Shown in pieces: positions 21,574-34,111 of a stretch of 64,000 nucleotides of DNA. Each line of letters starts with the position of its first letter. Positions within the stretch are counted from its first letter, which is position 1. Both the position numbers and the translations under genes were made by a program. This stretch comes from Styela clava (Eukaryota; Chordata; Ascidiacea; Stolidobranchia; Styelidae), in the NCBI RefSeq assembly GCF_964204865.1, contig NC_135250.1, forward strand, positions 19,211,395 through 19,275,394. The letters are read 5' to 3'. The notes under the pieces were generated by a model. That model ran no database searches and was not told where the DNA came from. It worked only from the letters and a program-made list of their open reading frames with translations.

Positions 21574-24500
21574 ATTGATATAGAAACTTCGCCATCGCAG
21601 GTCTTATTTACATCTATAGCTTCAGAATTTTGGCCTTCTTGTAGGCAAAATAGGTGATGCGATATCTCCCGTACGAAACTTCGAGGGCTCGCAATTTTGT
21701 CTATTTACCTGCTGCAGCGTATGTTACGAGTAGCTGAAATAGTCTCTCCACAAGCAGTTGGCACTACGCAATAATCCGCATCTACCGTTACGTCGGTATA
21801 ATATCTCCAAATAGCAACATGGATGAGCCACAGCTTACCCTATACAGAAGAATACTTTATTATTTAATCTAATCCTTATACACTTGAATAAAAACTTGAT
21901 TTCATGTTCATCTATCTCATTCTTTTTTTACACCTTCCACGTACAAAAACCAGAGAGCCATTTTAACTTATTCCACCAATACCGTGTTATTGATTGAATA
22001 ACTGAAAATGACTAATTTACATACCTATGACTCTATCCACAGACCTACAACAATTTTTAGTTGTTAAACCTGGAGAACCATCTCAGCAGTGAACAAAACA
22101 AAGAATTTGAGGTCATGTGATGCGGGCGTGATTTACAGGCGTTTTTTAAGGTGGAAACGCACACAACGTTAACCTCTCGTGCAAATAATACTCAGCTTTA
22201 TGAATAATGGTAAACAAAGATTCGATGGTATATTCTGGACTGAGATGGGACTTCATACTAGTCTTAAAGGTCGCGTTTTCTCACAAATGACACAAAACCC
22301 TTATAGGTATCGACTTCAGACTCAGACTAATCATACATAACCAAGAAAAATACTATTAATTTTTAGATGACCGCTCTTGATTGCAAAAACATCACTTTAT
22401 ATATAAATTTCATGGTAGAACTAAACAATCTCAAATGGAACTCTTCAATTTTTAGTGTTATTGTCTACTCTCATGCCTATACCCTAGTATTTACCTATAG
22501 TATTACCTGGGCATCGCTATAACTAGTTTAGGTCACTAGCTTCAAGTCAATATTTAATGAGTACCTCTCAGAGACAAGTGTTACGTTACGCAACTTGAAT
22601 ATTAATTATTGCTTTATAAATATATAGTAATTTATTAGTCTTTTGTATTTATTGAAATTATTTGTTCTGTGTAAATATAAGCTTATGGTCTCATATGATG
22701 CCAATATGAGGAAATAGTGTTCCCTGGATACGAGATATATATGGACCAGGCCTACGCAATTATAATTTTAGAGAGCTGGCATCTGCGCTTGAGTCGTCAC
22801 CGCCCGGAAGGAGTCTGTATTCGATATATTCGTACACCCCGATTTTGCAAAGTTATTAAAAATAAATCCATCATCACAATAAGTCCATCACAATAAGAAG
22901 ATTTTGCCATTATTTGTTTTGTCATTGTCCGTTAGTTTTATGTTTCCATGTATCCTACAGTTACAGCTCATAGTTTCCCAGCAAAAATTTAACACTGGAA
23001 ACAAGTTGATATATGACCACAGGCCAGACAAATTAAATACCTCATGATATAGATCACTACCTCTATTTATATTATCAAAGTTTTAATAAATAAAACTGGA
23101 ACACATTTAGCTGACGAACTAAGTTTTAGTAGAGGCTTCCTGATGCCAAATTTTTTTTGTTCCATCCATTAATTAAACGATCGACCGATTACTCTGTTAT
23201 ATCAGGTCATTTCGTGGCAATGAATTGGTATTAAAGGCGATGTTGAACGTATAGGTTTAATTAGGGTAGCGTGTACCTAACTACACATCCTCTCTCGCTG
23301 CCTTTGAGTTTTTTGTATATCTAGCTGGTATTGCACTTTTAAATTTGATTCTGCAACGGTTCGTCTGACTGGAATCAGATTTCCCCTGAGAAGCAGAACT
23401 TGAAGAAAGATTTTTGTTTGGACTTATCTCATTTCTACTCTGGCCTGTTATTACAGCGATGGTAATTATCTTAAGGTATTACCCAATACCCTAAATTTAG
23501 TGATAATTATCTGTTATAGATTTACGATGTCTTCCCGAACGTTAAATCCAGCAAATATAGCTGTATAATATTCTGCTAGAAAATCTCAAAAGTGATTGTA
23601 TGATTATAGAGCAGCTATACATATAAAAGCAATGTATTACTTTGGCAGAATTTTATACATATTTTATATATGATAACAAAATCCGTGTTATTGGGAGCGT
23701 TTGAAAACACCCGCCGTTCCCGTGGGAACCCAAAAACAAAACGGAACTATCAAGTCATTTAAATCACAATTTCACGGAAAATTCAATGTGTTTCTGTGTA
23801 ACTCAATGTAGAGTTCGGAAAATGATGAGTACAATAACAAATATTTGCCAAACCTATCTGCCTTTACGCTTTTATTCAGTCAAAGCTAATACGTTGGCGA
23901 ACAGTAAACGAGTAACCGTGATTTGAGAATATTGAATGGGCGATAACGTAGGTCAATTACGACTTTGTGTTACAAGATCTCCAAATTTTGAATAAGTCTA
24001 CGACGCATAAATGCGATGAAAATGACCTAATACAGGATATCAAGTCGACTCCTGTTTTGTCCAATGTCCAGGATTTAATTTTATATGAGATACATGAATA
24101 CGTTATCACACAATAACTAAAAGTCATTCGTATATAAATCGTAAACCCTTTTCCAATTTCACTAAAATTTATCCTTCTGCGTTTTTGCCAATTTTGGTTT
24201 TCTGAATCTTGTATTTCTATCGGAGGCTGTTCCATACCAATGAACTCTGAGCAGTATAGGAATAGCTGACACTAATAGCATTTCCCCTTATCTATCTATC
24301 ACCTTATTTTTGCATACTTCTCACATAATCAGGACAGAACAATTCACTGATAATTAAATTCACTAATTGAAAACGATTTTGTAGAATATTTCCTCAAATT
24401 GCTGAAAGCTTAAGGCTTTTATCATTCGATAATATGAATAGAATTTATAATTGTCTAACCCTCGATTTCGCATGCTATAATTACTGCCCATCATTTACAC

Positions 24501-25084
24501 TTTTGAAGCTGAAGTGTCCGTAATCGTACTTGTCACAATTAACTGTCATTTACACTGATACAAATTCCAATTCCATCTCCCAGATCGTGACTGTGTCAGC
24601 AAATAAAATGAAGCATATTTGAATGGTTAATAGGAGTTATTATCTTATGCGTATACGTCATGTCGTAAACCTTCTGTGGTGAACTGAACACAAGCAATAA
24701 AACTCTTCACCCTCGTCAGAAACTGTCTGAAATATAAATGGCATCGATTTGAAAATGTTGAGTCCGACCTCTGAAAAGCTGGTAAAAATCACTTTATGTT
24801 ATAACAATTGAAACCTCAATGGTTATAACCCAGAGGAGAATGACAGCCTTCCTTAAATTTACTTTGTATCGGGCGTAGCATGTATTTTTAGTGATCCATT
24901 GGCACCGAAATGCTTTCAAAAATATGACATTTCCCTCTATCATGCAAGTTGTAGACTAGAATAGATCGTAAAAGCAAATGTCGCCGTAACGGCACACATC
25001 GGGTTGTTTACGACTCGGTGCGTCAATTATGGGTAACAATTACTAGCTAATTCGCATTCGCTGCTCTTCGAAGCTAATTAGGGC

Positions 25085-25155
25085 GTCAGCATGAACCCTA
25101 ACCTGGTACACATACTATTTCCGGTGTCCGCCATCTTGGTTCACATACTACGAAA
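25085..25155 (+). repeat. Dispersed 'CTGGTACACATACTA' repeat
   Basis: CTAACCTGGTACACATACTA followed by CCGCCATCTTGGTTCACATA matches repeats inside the kinase-gene intron near 61920-62125 (CTGGTACACATACTA and GCGCCATCTTGGAGCACATA). This is a family of short elements of unknown class. Confidence 0.55.
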
Positions 25156-28100
25156 TTATCAAAAATCTTCCTTAACTTTATGAAATGACTAGAACTGGTG
25201 TGCAAAATCTCTAAACTCCGATGATGGCATTGCCAAGCAATGGCTCTACTTTCAACGAAACATTTGGAAACAAATTTGACTATGAATAATTTGTTACGTT
25301 AAAATAAGCAAGTACTAAACTGATTAACAGCTATAATAAATACCAACCGAAGTTACAATTCACGAACACTTCGGCCTGAAATATTATAATTATAAAATGG
25401 CTTCATGCGTGCACTCAGTTATTTCCCATAAACCATCCATCATAAGATCTCTTTTGTGCATCAATACATTGTGTCTATACTCTTGATCATACATGTATGT
25501 ATGTATATTCCTGAGAAGCGGGCGCAAAATGTGGACAATTCAAATAGTATATATTTTCAACTGTACTACTTCTATTCCAAATTTGTGGCCATAAATTTCA
25601 TATATGGAGACGAGGGTCGCAGATTCGATACTTATTCTAGCAATGAGCACCAAGTTTGCTGACACAATCGGCGGACACAGTGTGACGAAGGCGACCTAGC
25701 GGGGCGGAAAAGAATGTTTCTCATTTATTAAAATAAAACAGCAATATCTTGATGAAGATCGGATCCAGCAGAATTTTGAAGAAATAATAGCTTCCCAGCG
25801 CTCCAGATATCTTTAAATACAGAAAATTTAAAACAGGGTGTTTTATTGGTTGCAGAATATAGCTATTTTCCAAACAACCAAAACAACAATATTAATAACA
25901 ACATTATAGCAAAACGTCCACTTGGTGTCCAATAATAAAAACCATATACGTCGACTTGGTGGACTTATATCTGAGAGAGAAGGAAATTGTAAAAAAGGGG
26001 ATCGAAGCGCATTCAAAATGCTATGCAAAAACTCAATTGAATATTTACTCAAATGTATTTTTCCACTTTCTTTTCATTGATTCCATATATTTATTTTATC
26101 CAAATTACTGGCGCATAAGGTACTTTCATTCTCTGATATTTGAGTTTGGTTTCTTGTTTCGAGAACATAATGATTGTAGGAGTTGGGAATATTAGGCCGC
26201 ACCGTATTCACAATACTTCCCAGAAATATCTCGTTAAAATATGTTATAGATAAATCAAGAGTAGATATACAGAAGTTATTGAATTTTTTGGAAAAAATAG
26301 ACGATAATGCTTCGACGCGAAACGTTACAGGGAATAGACCGCCTTATTTCTTTCACTTGATATTTCAGCCAATGGTCACAATAGCAGCATGCTGTTTTAT
26401 AACATATCATCTTCATACTTTTGCTTCGTTCAAGTCTCATTTCAAACATAAACATTTTCTATGGAAATAGAATACCCAATTTCTCTTGCTATGGAATTTT
26501 GAAACGCAACATTCGATTTTTTTCTTGATATATGCTACGTGATAAAAGAAATACAAGAACCGCCCGAGCCGGCTCTTTTTCATGTTTTGTTTTTAAAGAC
26601 TAATTATGACCTTGCATTACCCGTCAAACTTCAAAACCTAGACGAAAAAGACCAATTTTCAAGTTGCAGATACTTCCGTAAAATTATCTCAGTTGTTTCT
26701 TCAGTTTGAATTACATTCATGTAGACATTTGATGGCTACTAATGGCTATGTCTGATGGCTACGTCTGATATTTTTATATTACATATTCAAAGTCATTCGA
26801 ATGTCGATAATACAAACATTGTATATTCCAACATCGTCTAGATTAGAAGACTAGAATCTAAAAAAACTCGGTTATTTATCAGTCATTATTAGAAATCCCA
26901 TCGATTTTACTATCGCTTGGTAGGTCATGATAAAGTGATCCTGTTATATATCAGAAATCGTGAAAGGGTTTCTTGGTAACAATAAGAGATGGGCTTTGCT
27001 TAGGGCAATTCCGATTTTGAATCATAAACATTTCGAGATTTGCAAAATCGGACTAGGTTTTCGGAGATAATTTCCGACGGACTTGTTGATTTGTAAATCA
27101 TTATAGGCCATGAATGATTCAAACGGAAGCAATATTACCTTGATTTGTCGAATTCGCAGAATAGTAAAAAAAATTACACATTTTGGATAAATGAAAAATT
27201 TCTGTCTGTCGTCGAGATAAGAAAACGTTGACCGGGGCCTATCGCAAATCGGAAAATGCAATTACAAGTTTCAAGCTCCTACTTAATGCATTATATATTA
27301 GTCTCATAAATCTGGTCCGTCAAGGAAAACAAAAAACACTTTTTAGAGAAAATTTCCAGACATTAATTTTTCAAACTTTTGGTTTTTCACGCGTTCATTT
27401 TATAGCATGATTACTCGTGGATCATATGTGACCCTGTATATATCGGGTCTATTTTCTATCCCACGTTTGATTAAGTATAGATAAAAAGTTATTACCAAGC
27501 AAGGAAAACCATATGCTAGGAATGGAACTCTGCAATGATTATATTTCCCTCTTTTTGAAACAGAATGTAGATCTTTAAAAGATTATTTCTGACATAAACT
27601 GTAATCTAAATTTCTTATCTGTCACTTTTCGTGTCGCCTCCCTTTAAACTAAATTATTTTAGCCCTCTTAAACTTTCAGGTGAATTGTGGCACAAATTTA
27701 ATTTCCGATCTCCGAAAGCGACAAGTCAATTTGAGCTCTCTATCTTTCCAACAATCAAGATAATTTTTTAAACGAATTATTTACACCAAAAAGTCAAAGC
27801 GATGTTTTTGACTTTCAAATTCTTAGTTTTTGTTTGTTCAGGTCAGCATTTGTGGTTTATTATATGTATTTTTTTATGTATTTGCTTTAAAGTAGATAGA
27901 TGCTTCGACAAGATGACCCAAAATAAACGTTCGCCAATATTTGAAAAAAAAATTGTTTGAGTGAATGTAGATGTGATAATTATACCAAATGGCAATTTAT
28001 GTATTTGGGGCTTGAATATAAAAAACATATATAATTGATAGAAAAACATAACTTCATTAGAGAATAAATACTCAATACTTGCTTTTGTCAATATGCCACA

Positions 28101-28957
28101 GGAGATAAAACATAAATTTTATCATATTTTTGCAAAAAAAATTTTGATTCGTCCAAATACAAGTTGCCCTAAATCCATTGAAAAGTTAAGTAACAAAAAA
28201 TGCCAGATTGTTTTTTTTTCAACTTTTCTTTAATCATTCTATTTCAATGAATAAGATTTAGCATACGTGAAACATTCACGAAAGCCATGAGACCATAACT
28301 CACTTAACATAATGTTATCAATCTCTTGTGAACATTTTCTTCGTTCACTCAATTAATTTGGATTAAAAGCGGATAACGAGACGATTAAAAGTCTTTAATC
28401 GATGTAAAGTATTAGCGCATAATGGACGTTAGGAAATATTATGATCCAACATATGCTATACATATGGTAACATAATTTAATTCCTTATAATTAAAATTGT
28501 ATTTTATTATTGTCCTTGTTGTTAATAATAATATTTTAAAATTAAAGCAAAAATCGATTTCTATTACATGTTCTACAAAATAAATCAGTAAATATAACTG
28601 TATTGAATTAGATATTAAGTCGGAATTTGGCCGTTGCCGCGGGTGCTTTGTATCGATAAAAACATATACTGGATACTACTTATTTCCAGTAAAGTTGCTT
28701 TTGTTTTACATAGTATATGGATTGGATCCATTAGTAATGAAAATTCAATTGACGAATTGAACGGTTAAGGAAATCCCTGGAAGTTGTATTCGTCGCTCTA
28801 AATTTGTTATTGGAAATGTGTTATAAGCATTTAAGAGTACGAATTTCGTAATTCCAGGTTGGCATTCGAGAAAATGAAAAATTTCAATTATAGGAGTCGG
28901 GGACGGCTATGCAGACGTTAAAATCACCACATTCATAACTTGATAATATAAGCTCTA

Positions 28958-28978
28958 CCCCCCCCCCCCCCCCCCCCC
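28958..28978 (+). repeat. Poly(C) tract, 21 bases
   Basis: An uninterrupted run of 21 C in AT-rich non-coding DNA, followed by AAATAGC. Its length in the assembly is probably unreliable. Confidence 0.9.
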
Positions 28979-30572
28979 AAATAGCTAATCGAATCCCCAG
29001 AAGAGTTTGAAGTTAAAACAAAAATAGGCTTTACCAAATAAAATAAGTAAATCACACCCTAAATGCGCGTGACTAGAATAGGTTTACTATCAGAAATAAT
29101 TACTTATAATTGCGTAATGAAGAAAAATATTTTACCGGTTAGAATCGAGCCGTTTTGAAATTTAACCCGCACTCTTTTAGGAAATAATACCGTATAATGA
29201 CGTGGTGATTTTTTTTTTATTATTATTAATGTAGTATCAACCTGTTTTGATAATTCCTGCTATGGTAGGAAGAAACAAGAAAATGTTTAGAATAGGAAAT
29301 AATAAAGTATAAACAATAAATGAATAATCACAAAAATAGTCACACACCCCCAGGTAATGTTTAGCAATAGAAAAGTCGCATTGATGTGCTCAAAGTTATA
29401 GATATCGTTAGATGGCAGTTTCCAATCGATCCCAGGCAAAATTGTTAGGAAACAGCTAGGCTGAATTAAGTTAAACAATTCAGTAATTCGTAGATAATAA
29501 AAAATATTAGTTGGCCTAAAAATCTTCTTGACAATTGGGGACAATGTGCTAAATATTCCTGAGTTATACCATTCTACAAGAGGCAATTTCAACAACTGGC
29601 ACAAAGAAATTAAAACGAATTTAAATTAACTTTGTTGTTTCACACTTGCATTGATTGTTATTACGCAAATTATAATATATTAGCAAATCAAATAACTCAA
29701 ATGAATATTAAAATAAAAATCAATACAAATCATCAACACAAATGCATTAGTTACTCGAAGGAGAGAAAGAGCGACTTTTTTCAGACACAAAATGGCGCCG
29801 ACATAAATACGCATGGTCCGTTCCTTGCAAATCAGATTATCTAAAATGCAGGGTATATCGATGTTGCTGTTCATTTGGAAATTGAGCAATAAAGACTGTA
29901 TGGATATATTGGAAGTTGACTATCAAACAAACATGAGGAAAGGGCTATATAAAGAATAAGTTAATGTCTTGTATTCTTTTTACAACATGCAATGCTCAGG
30001 TTAATAAGTAATCTTAAAAAACATCTTCGCAGTGTTTAGAGAAACGTTTCCCGTCCACGGAGGAACATTGCCGTTTTGGTGAAGGAATGTTGCTTTGTAT
30101 TCGCTGTAGTATCACCAATATTTTTTTTAATTTTTTATTGTTTCTATAATACTTGTTTACAAACACATGATAAACTACTTGAACTGCTCAAAAATGGGAG
30201 TTTGGCTTGCGTATAACACTGCGAGGGGTCTATCAAGATTGAACAAATAAAGTAGTTTTATGCATACTGAGGGCGGAAAAAAGAATTCCGAAATAGAAAA
30301 AGGAATTAAACTAAAACGGTTGATTTGGAGCATTGCGATTATGGATTGTTTTTAATACTCTTGATATTGTTTTAACTGTAATTACACTGTCTTTACATTT
30401 TATAGCATCCCTATGAGAAATTGCCTCAGATGATTCAAAATCCATGATATAATTTGGAATTGAGCTTAAGTGAAATATTATATATCGTGTATATTACCGT
30501 GTACTAATTTGAACTATAAAATTTATATTTCATGTTTACAGCACGATATTTTATTTTTCAAATAATATTACT

Positions 30573-32866
30573 ATGTCACTATCCAGCGCTAATGCTGTTG
30601 ACACGGCTGGGGTGGAAAGAGAGAGCCATGCTATTTGGAAACCTATAGATTTGTCTCAGTCTTCAAAAGCGGTATCAATACATTGGGAGTCAACCAGCTA
30701 TGGAAACTTTCCACGGAGAACCGAAGAAAAAACAAGCCAACAAAAGGTTCTTAAATTGACCACCCCTAGTGAAGAAACACGAGATATTTGTGGAAAGCAC
30801 GTAAAAGGACATGTTTCGGCAGAACCTTCTCCAACAAAACAAAAAACGGAATTAAAGTTTCGGAAATCGTATTCGTGTGACGATATATCGACGATAGGGA
30901 GAGAAATCGCTAAGGAAAAAGAAACATCTACGTTCAAAAGTATGGACAATAGTAACCCCATAGAAAATTCCGAGGAAATACGTGCAAAACCTTCTGCTTC
31001 AAATCATCCTATGCCTGTGCAAAACGAGATCAACCTCGAGAATGATTCTATAAATTTCAATACACAAAATGCATATTACCTTGCATCATACGAACAGTAC
31101 ATTCAAAAAATGCTACACTCTGTAAACTTGCCAGAGTACAATAAAACAGAATTCTATCGTCAACTAATGCTAACAATGTTAATGAGTTATACCCAAGATC
31201 CCAGAAATATTAACTCGTTATCCACGGTTATTAACCCGTTTGCAATGGCCCAACAACCTGAAAAAATTCAACAAGAATTACACAATAAAGTGCTTGCATC
31301 ATCAATAGAAAAATATTCTGACACAAGATATGTCGCGAGAAAGCGGAGTTTGATAAAATCGCCACACAACGAAACTGATAATGACGAAGAGATAATAGTT
31401 GATGAAACAGTGGAGCAATATGGAAACAACACAAATTCTAAAGGAAACAGCCAAGACAAATATTACAAGCGCCATTTTAGCAATCAGAGTAACGAACCAA
31501 AAGAAATTCAACAAACAGACGACCAAATGGACACAATTAAAAATCAAGGTATTTTTAGAAATGGCACCAGTCATATTAAGATTGAAACAAAGGATGATCA
31601 AGATACAACGAGTTCAAATCATTTGATGCCCATTCGCAGTGAATATAATCACCAATATTCCAGAGAGTTTGATGACACAACTTCAATGGCTAAAAGTTAT
31701 ACAACAGGAGGACGTAACCAGCATACTACACAACGTTCCGAACAGAACTGGTTCAAAAATTCAGTCATCGACAGACATGAATACGAAAAAAACAGTGAGT
31801 AATTTACCCTAAATTTCTTAAAAACCAATTCGAAGTTTCAATCATTTTAAAATATAGTATTGGAATGGTATTGATAATTATTTTTGTAGAACATATATAT
31901 ATGTCATTTTCAACATTTCTGATGAATATTTGCACAATTACAATGATGGAAGAGAGCTTTAAGGTCTAAAAACCTGGATTTATGTTAAAGCTGAGATTTT
32001 CATCAATGGTAATACTGTATTTTAATAACCCAAATATTAATATTTTTCAAATTTCCAGAAAGTTCTCCAGAGAAAAAACATCGGAGAAATCGAACGACGT
32101 TCACAACATATCAACTGCATGAACTAGAAAAAGCTTTTGAAAAATCCCATTATCCGGATGTCTATAGCAGAGAAGAACTAGCAACAAAAATTAGATTACC
32201 AGAAGTCAGAGTACAGGTACGCTTCGTTCAAATTTCCACCATTTTATCCGTATAGTCGCAATTTCGAACAAAAACTGATTTATGAGACTGAGAATGTTAG
32301 GGCCTCATTGAGGCTAAGATTCACAGATATAATACCACATTGACAATGAGTCTTATACATATGTTGTTTATATTTCAGGTATGGTTTCAGAATCGACGGG
32401 CAAAATGGCGTAGACAAGAAAAAGTAGATATCAGACATACAGTTATGGATTACGAAAACACTACTCATAGATTGAACAGTAAGCTGTCGTATTATGAGAA
32501 AGACACAATCAAATTTCGCGTTTATTTCTTTTCAGGGCTCTTCTACTGCCATTAATAGCATTTTATAAATTCATGGAATGCACTGAATGTTTATGAATAT
32601 ATATGCTGTACGGCTTGCCCTCAAATATCGTATAAACCCTTATTCAAATGAAGTTACGCACTAGAATAAACTATTATCTTATAGCTTAGATTAGTATCAG
32701 ATAACATCATTTTATTTCAATGTAAGTATTATCATTTAATATGAAAATAAATTGTCACTCTTTCCATTTAGCAACTTCTCATTTTCAAACGCCAAGGAAG
32801 GATACAGCGCCACTTTTGCTTGCTTCTAACGGTGCCGGATTTCTTCTTCAAGCAGCCAAGCAATGA
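30573..32866 (+). CDS. Rx: Retinal homeobox (Rx) transcription factor
   Basis: Exons 30573-31794, 32059-32216, 32379-32478 and 32772-32866 join in phase to give 524 aa. The homeodomain (residues 415-474) has Rx-type blocks [33 protein letters not shown] and [14 protein letters not shown], with Gln at position 50. The intron falls between homeodomain residues 46 and 47, as in paired-class genes. Rx is a nuclear DNA-binding regulator of photoreceptor and anterior neural development. The 407-residue N-terminal exon is long, Ser/Thr/Asn/Gln-rich and disordered. I see neither the Rx octapeptide nor a C-terminal OAR motif. The last exon is less certain: if AACA|GTAAGC is not used, exon 3 reads on to a stop at 32555. 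An acceptor (GTTTACAG) 32 bases before the ATG suggests a 5' UTR or trans-spliced leader. Confidence 0.9.
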
Positions 32867-33054
32867 TGTGCTGTTCAATATTGTGACGTAAAGACAGAAA
32901 GACGAAAATTCAGCGTGTCGCTTTTTTATTTAAATTCATTTGTTTTGTAAAATATAAAGTTTGAAAAAAAGTGTTTTGTTCTATTTTTACTAAGGTAATC
33001 TGACGTAGTTGGGAACGAACGCACAGTGCCTTCCAATATAACCAAATTCACCTA
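32867..33054 (+). other. Rx 3' region
   Basis: AT-rich sequence after the Rx stop codon, presumably 3' UTR. No strong AATAAA is present before the mobile-element fragment that follows; one lies at about 33096, inside it. Confidence 0.4.
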
Positions 33055-33250
33055 CATCTGTTTTTCTAATTATAATTCAATTGTTGACTCGTTAAATAAA
33101 TAGCTGTTCTCAATAAAATCTGTTTCCTAAGGAATATAATCTACTCCTCGAGCATAGATTATAATATTAATTAATTCATCGTCAAAATCGCCGTTTTGTC
33201 GCTATAATTCAGTGAAGCGTCGCGGGCCGGATTATTTTACTCCGCGGGAC
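33055..33250 (+). mobile_element. Truncated hAT MITE
   Basis: A diverged partial copy of the element at 9114-9559. It shares TCTAATTATAATT, then ATCGTCAAAA, CTATAAT.CAGTGAA.CG and TCGCGGGCCGGATTATTTTA with CTCCGCGGG. Both termini are missing. Confidence 0.7.
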
Positions 33251-33269
33251 CTAGCTCTGAATTTTAAGA

Positions 33270-33590
33270 ACGATTTCAATATATAAGTCCTCCCCTTAAA
33301 ATAAGACCTAGTCAATAGCGCGAATTTTTTTTTACCTAATCGATAGCAATAAATCTCTCCGACACGTTAAATGATTAATCTAAAACGTGTGAGAGAGGAA
33401 AACGTGTCATTTAAGTAAATTGATATCGGTTTTCATATTTGAAAATCTCGTAATTCTCTACTTTGTAATTTTGTTTTTGATGAATGAAAATAAAAAACAT
33501 CACCCGAAAATAAGCCCTAGTGTTATTTTGGAAAGAAAATTGAAATAAGACACTGTCTTATTTTTGGAGAAACACGGTATATGTTGTATG
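33270..33590 (+). mobile_element. MITE with AATAAGAC inverted ends
   Basis: The left part reads CCTTAAAATAAGACCTAGTC. The right part reads AAATTGAAATAAGACACTGTC, TTATTTTTGGAGAAACACGG. Inside, AAAATAAGCCCTAGTGTTATTTT repeats the motif. It resembles short inverted-repeat elements widespread in invertebrates. The left end looks truncated. The rest to 34111 holds no gene apart from probable 5' flank of the CCCH gene. Confidence 0.5.
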
Positions 33591-34111
33591 GTGCAAAGTA
33601 ATCAAGGAAAATCAAAAAACGTGTGGTAATTTAGATTGGGACAATACAAACAATAACAAAACAGTTCGAGCATCGCTCGCAGCTCCTCACCAAACGCGGA
33701 TTCCGGTTGTCAGTATCGTAGGAGTGAGGTGGGAGTTCAATAGGCTAATGACAGCACTTTGTTCGGGTGATGTCAAATAAAAACAAGATGCGCTTAGATG
33801 TAGTTTTACGAAAGTGAGTTTATGTGTGGTTTAAAAACATTGTACTTGCGAAAGGCGTTCCTGTTCGTGAAAGCAATCAGCAGCTTCGCAGTCATAGTCA
33901 GGCAAATTGCCCAAAACTGTATAAGCAAAGGTCAGACGTCATAATCTGTTCTGAGGGATTGCTACAGATCTTCCAGTGAATCACCACCTTAAGTACTTTA
34001 ATATAGCTATTTTTATATATACATTACAGTTTTTACCCGCATTCTTTTGTTTAAAAGTCTTGAGTTCAATTTGCTAACATTTTAAAAATCTTCAAGTATC
34101 AAAGACAAAGG

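Larger units (their letters stand above)
21574..30572. other. Long gene-poor intergenic stretch
   Basis: About 9 kb upstream of the Rx-type homeobox gene with no supported coding region. Short ORFs (for example near 23957-24235, 26183-26470 and 29287-29604) lack matching splice sites and motifs. A repeat fragment lies at 25085-25155 and a poly(C) tract at 28958-28978. Given the developmental gene that follows, cis-regulatory DNA is plausible here (inference). Confidence 0.45.

Noticed and set aside
23957-24235. Minus-strand ORF with a hydrophilic first 28 residues
   Set aside because: Only the first third looks protein-like, there is no good donor after it, and the rest is AT-driven hydrophobic text.
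29287-29604. 105-codon minus-strand ORF with hydrophobic residues
   Set aside because: Phe/Ile/Leu-rich composition is what AT-rich non-coding DNA gives; no splice or motif support.
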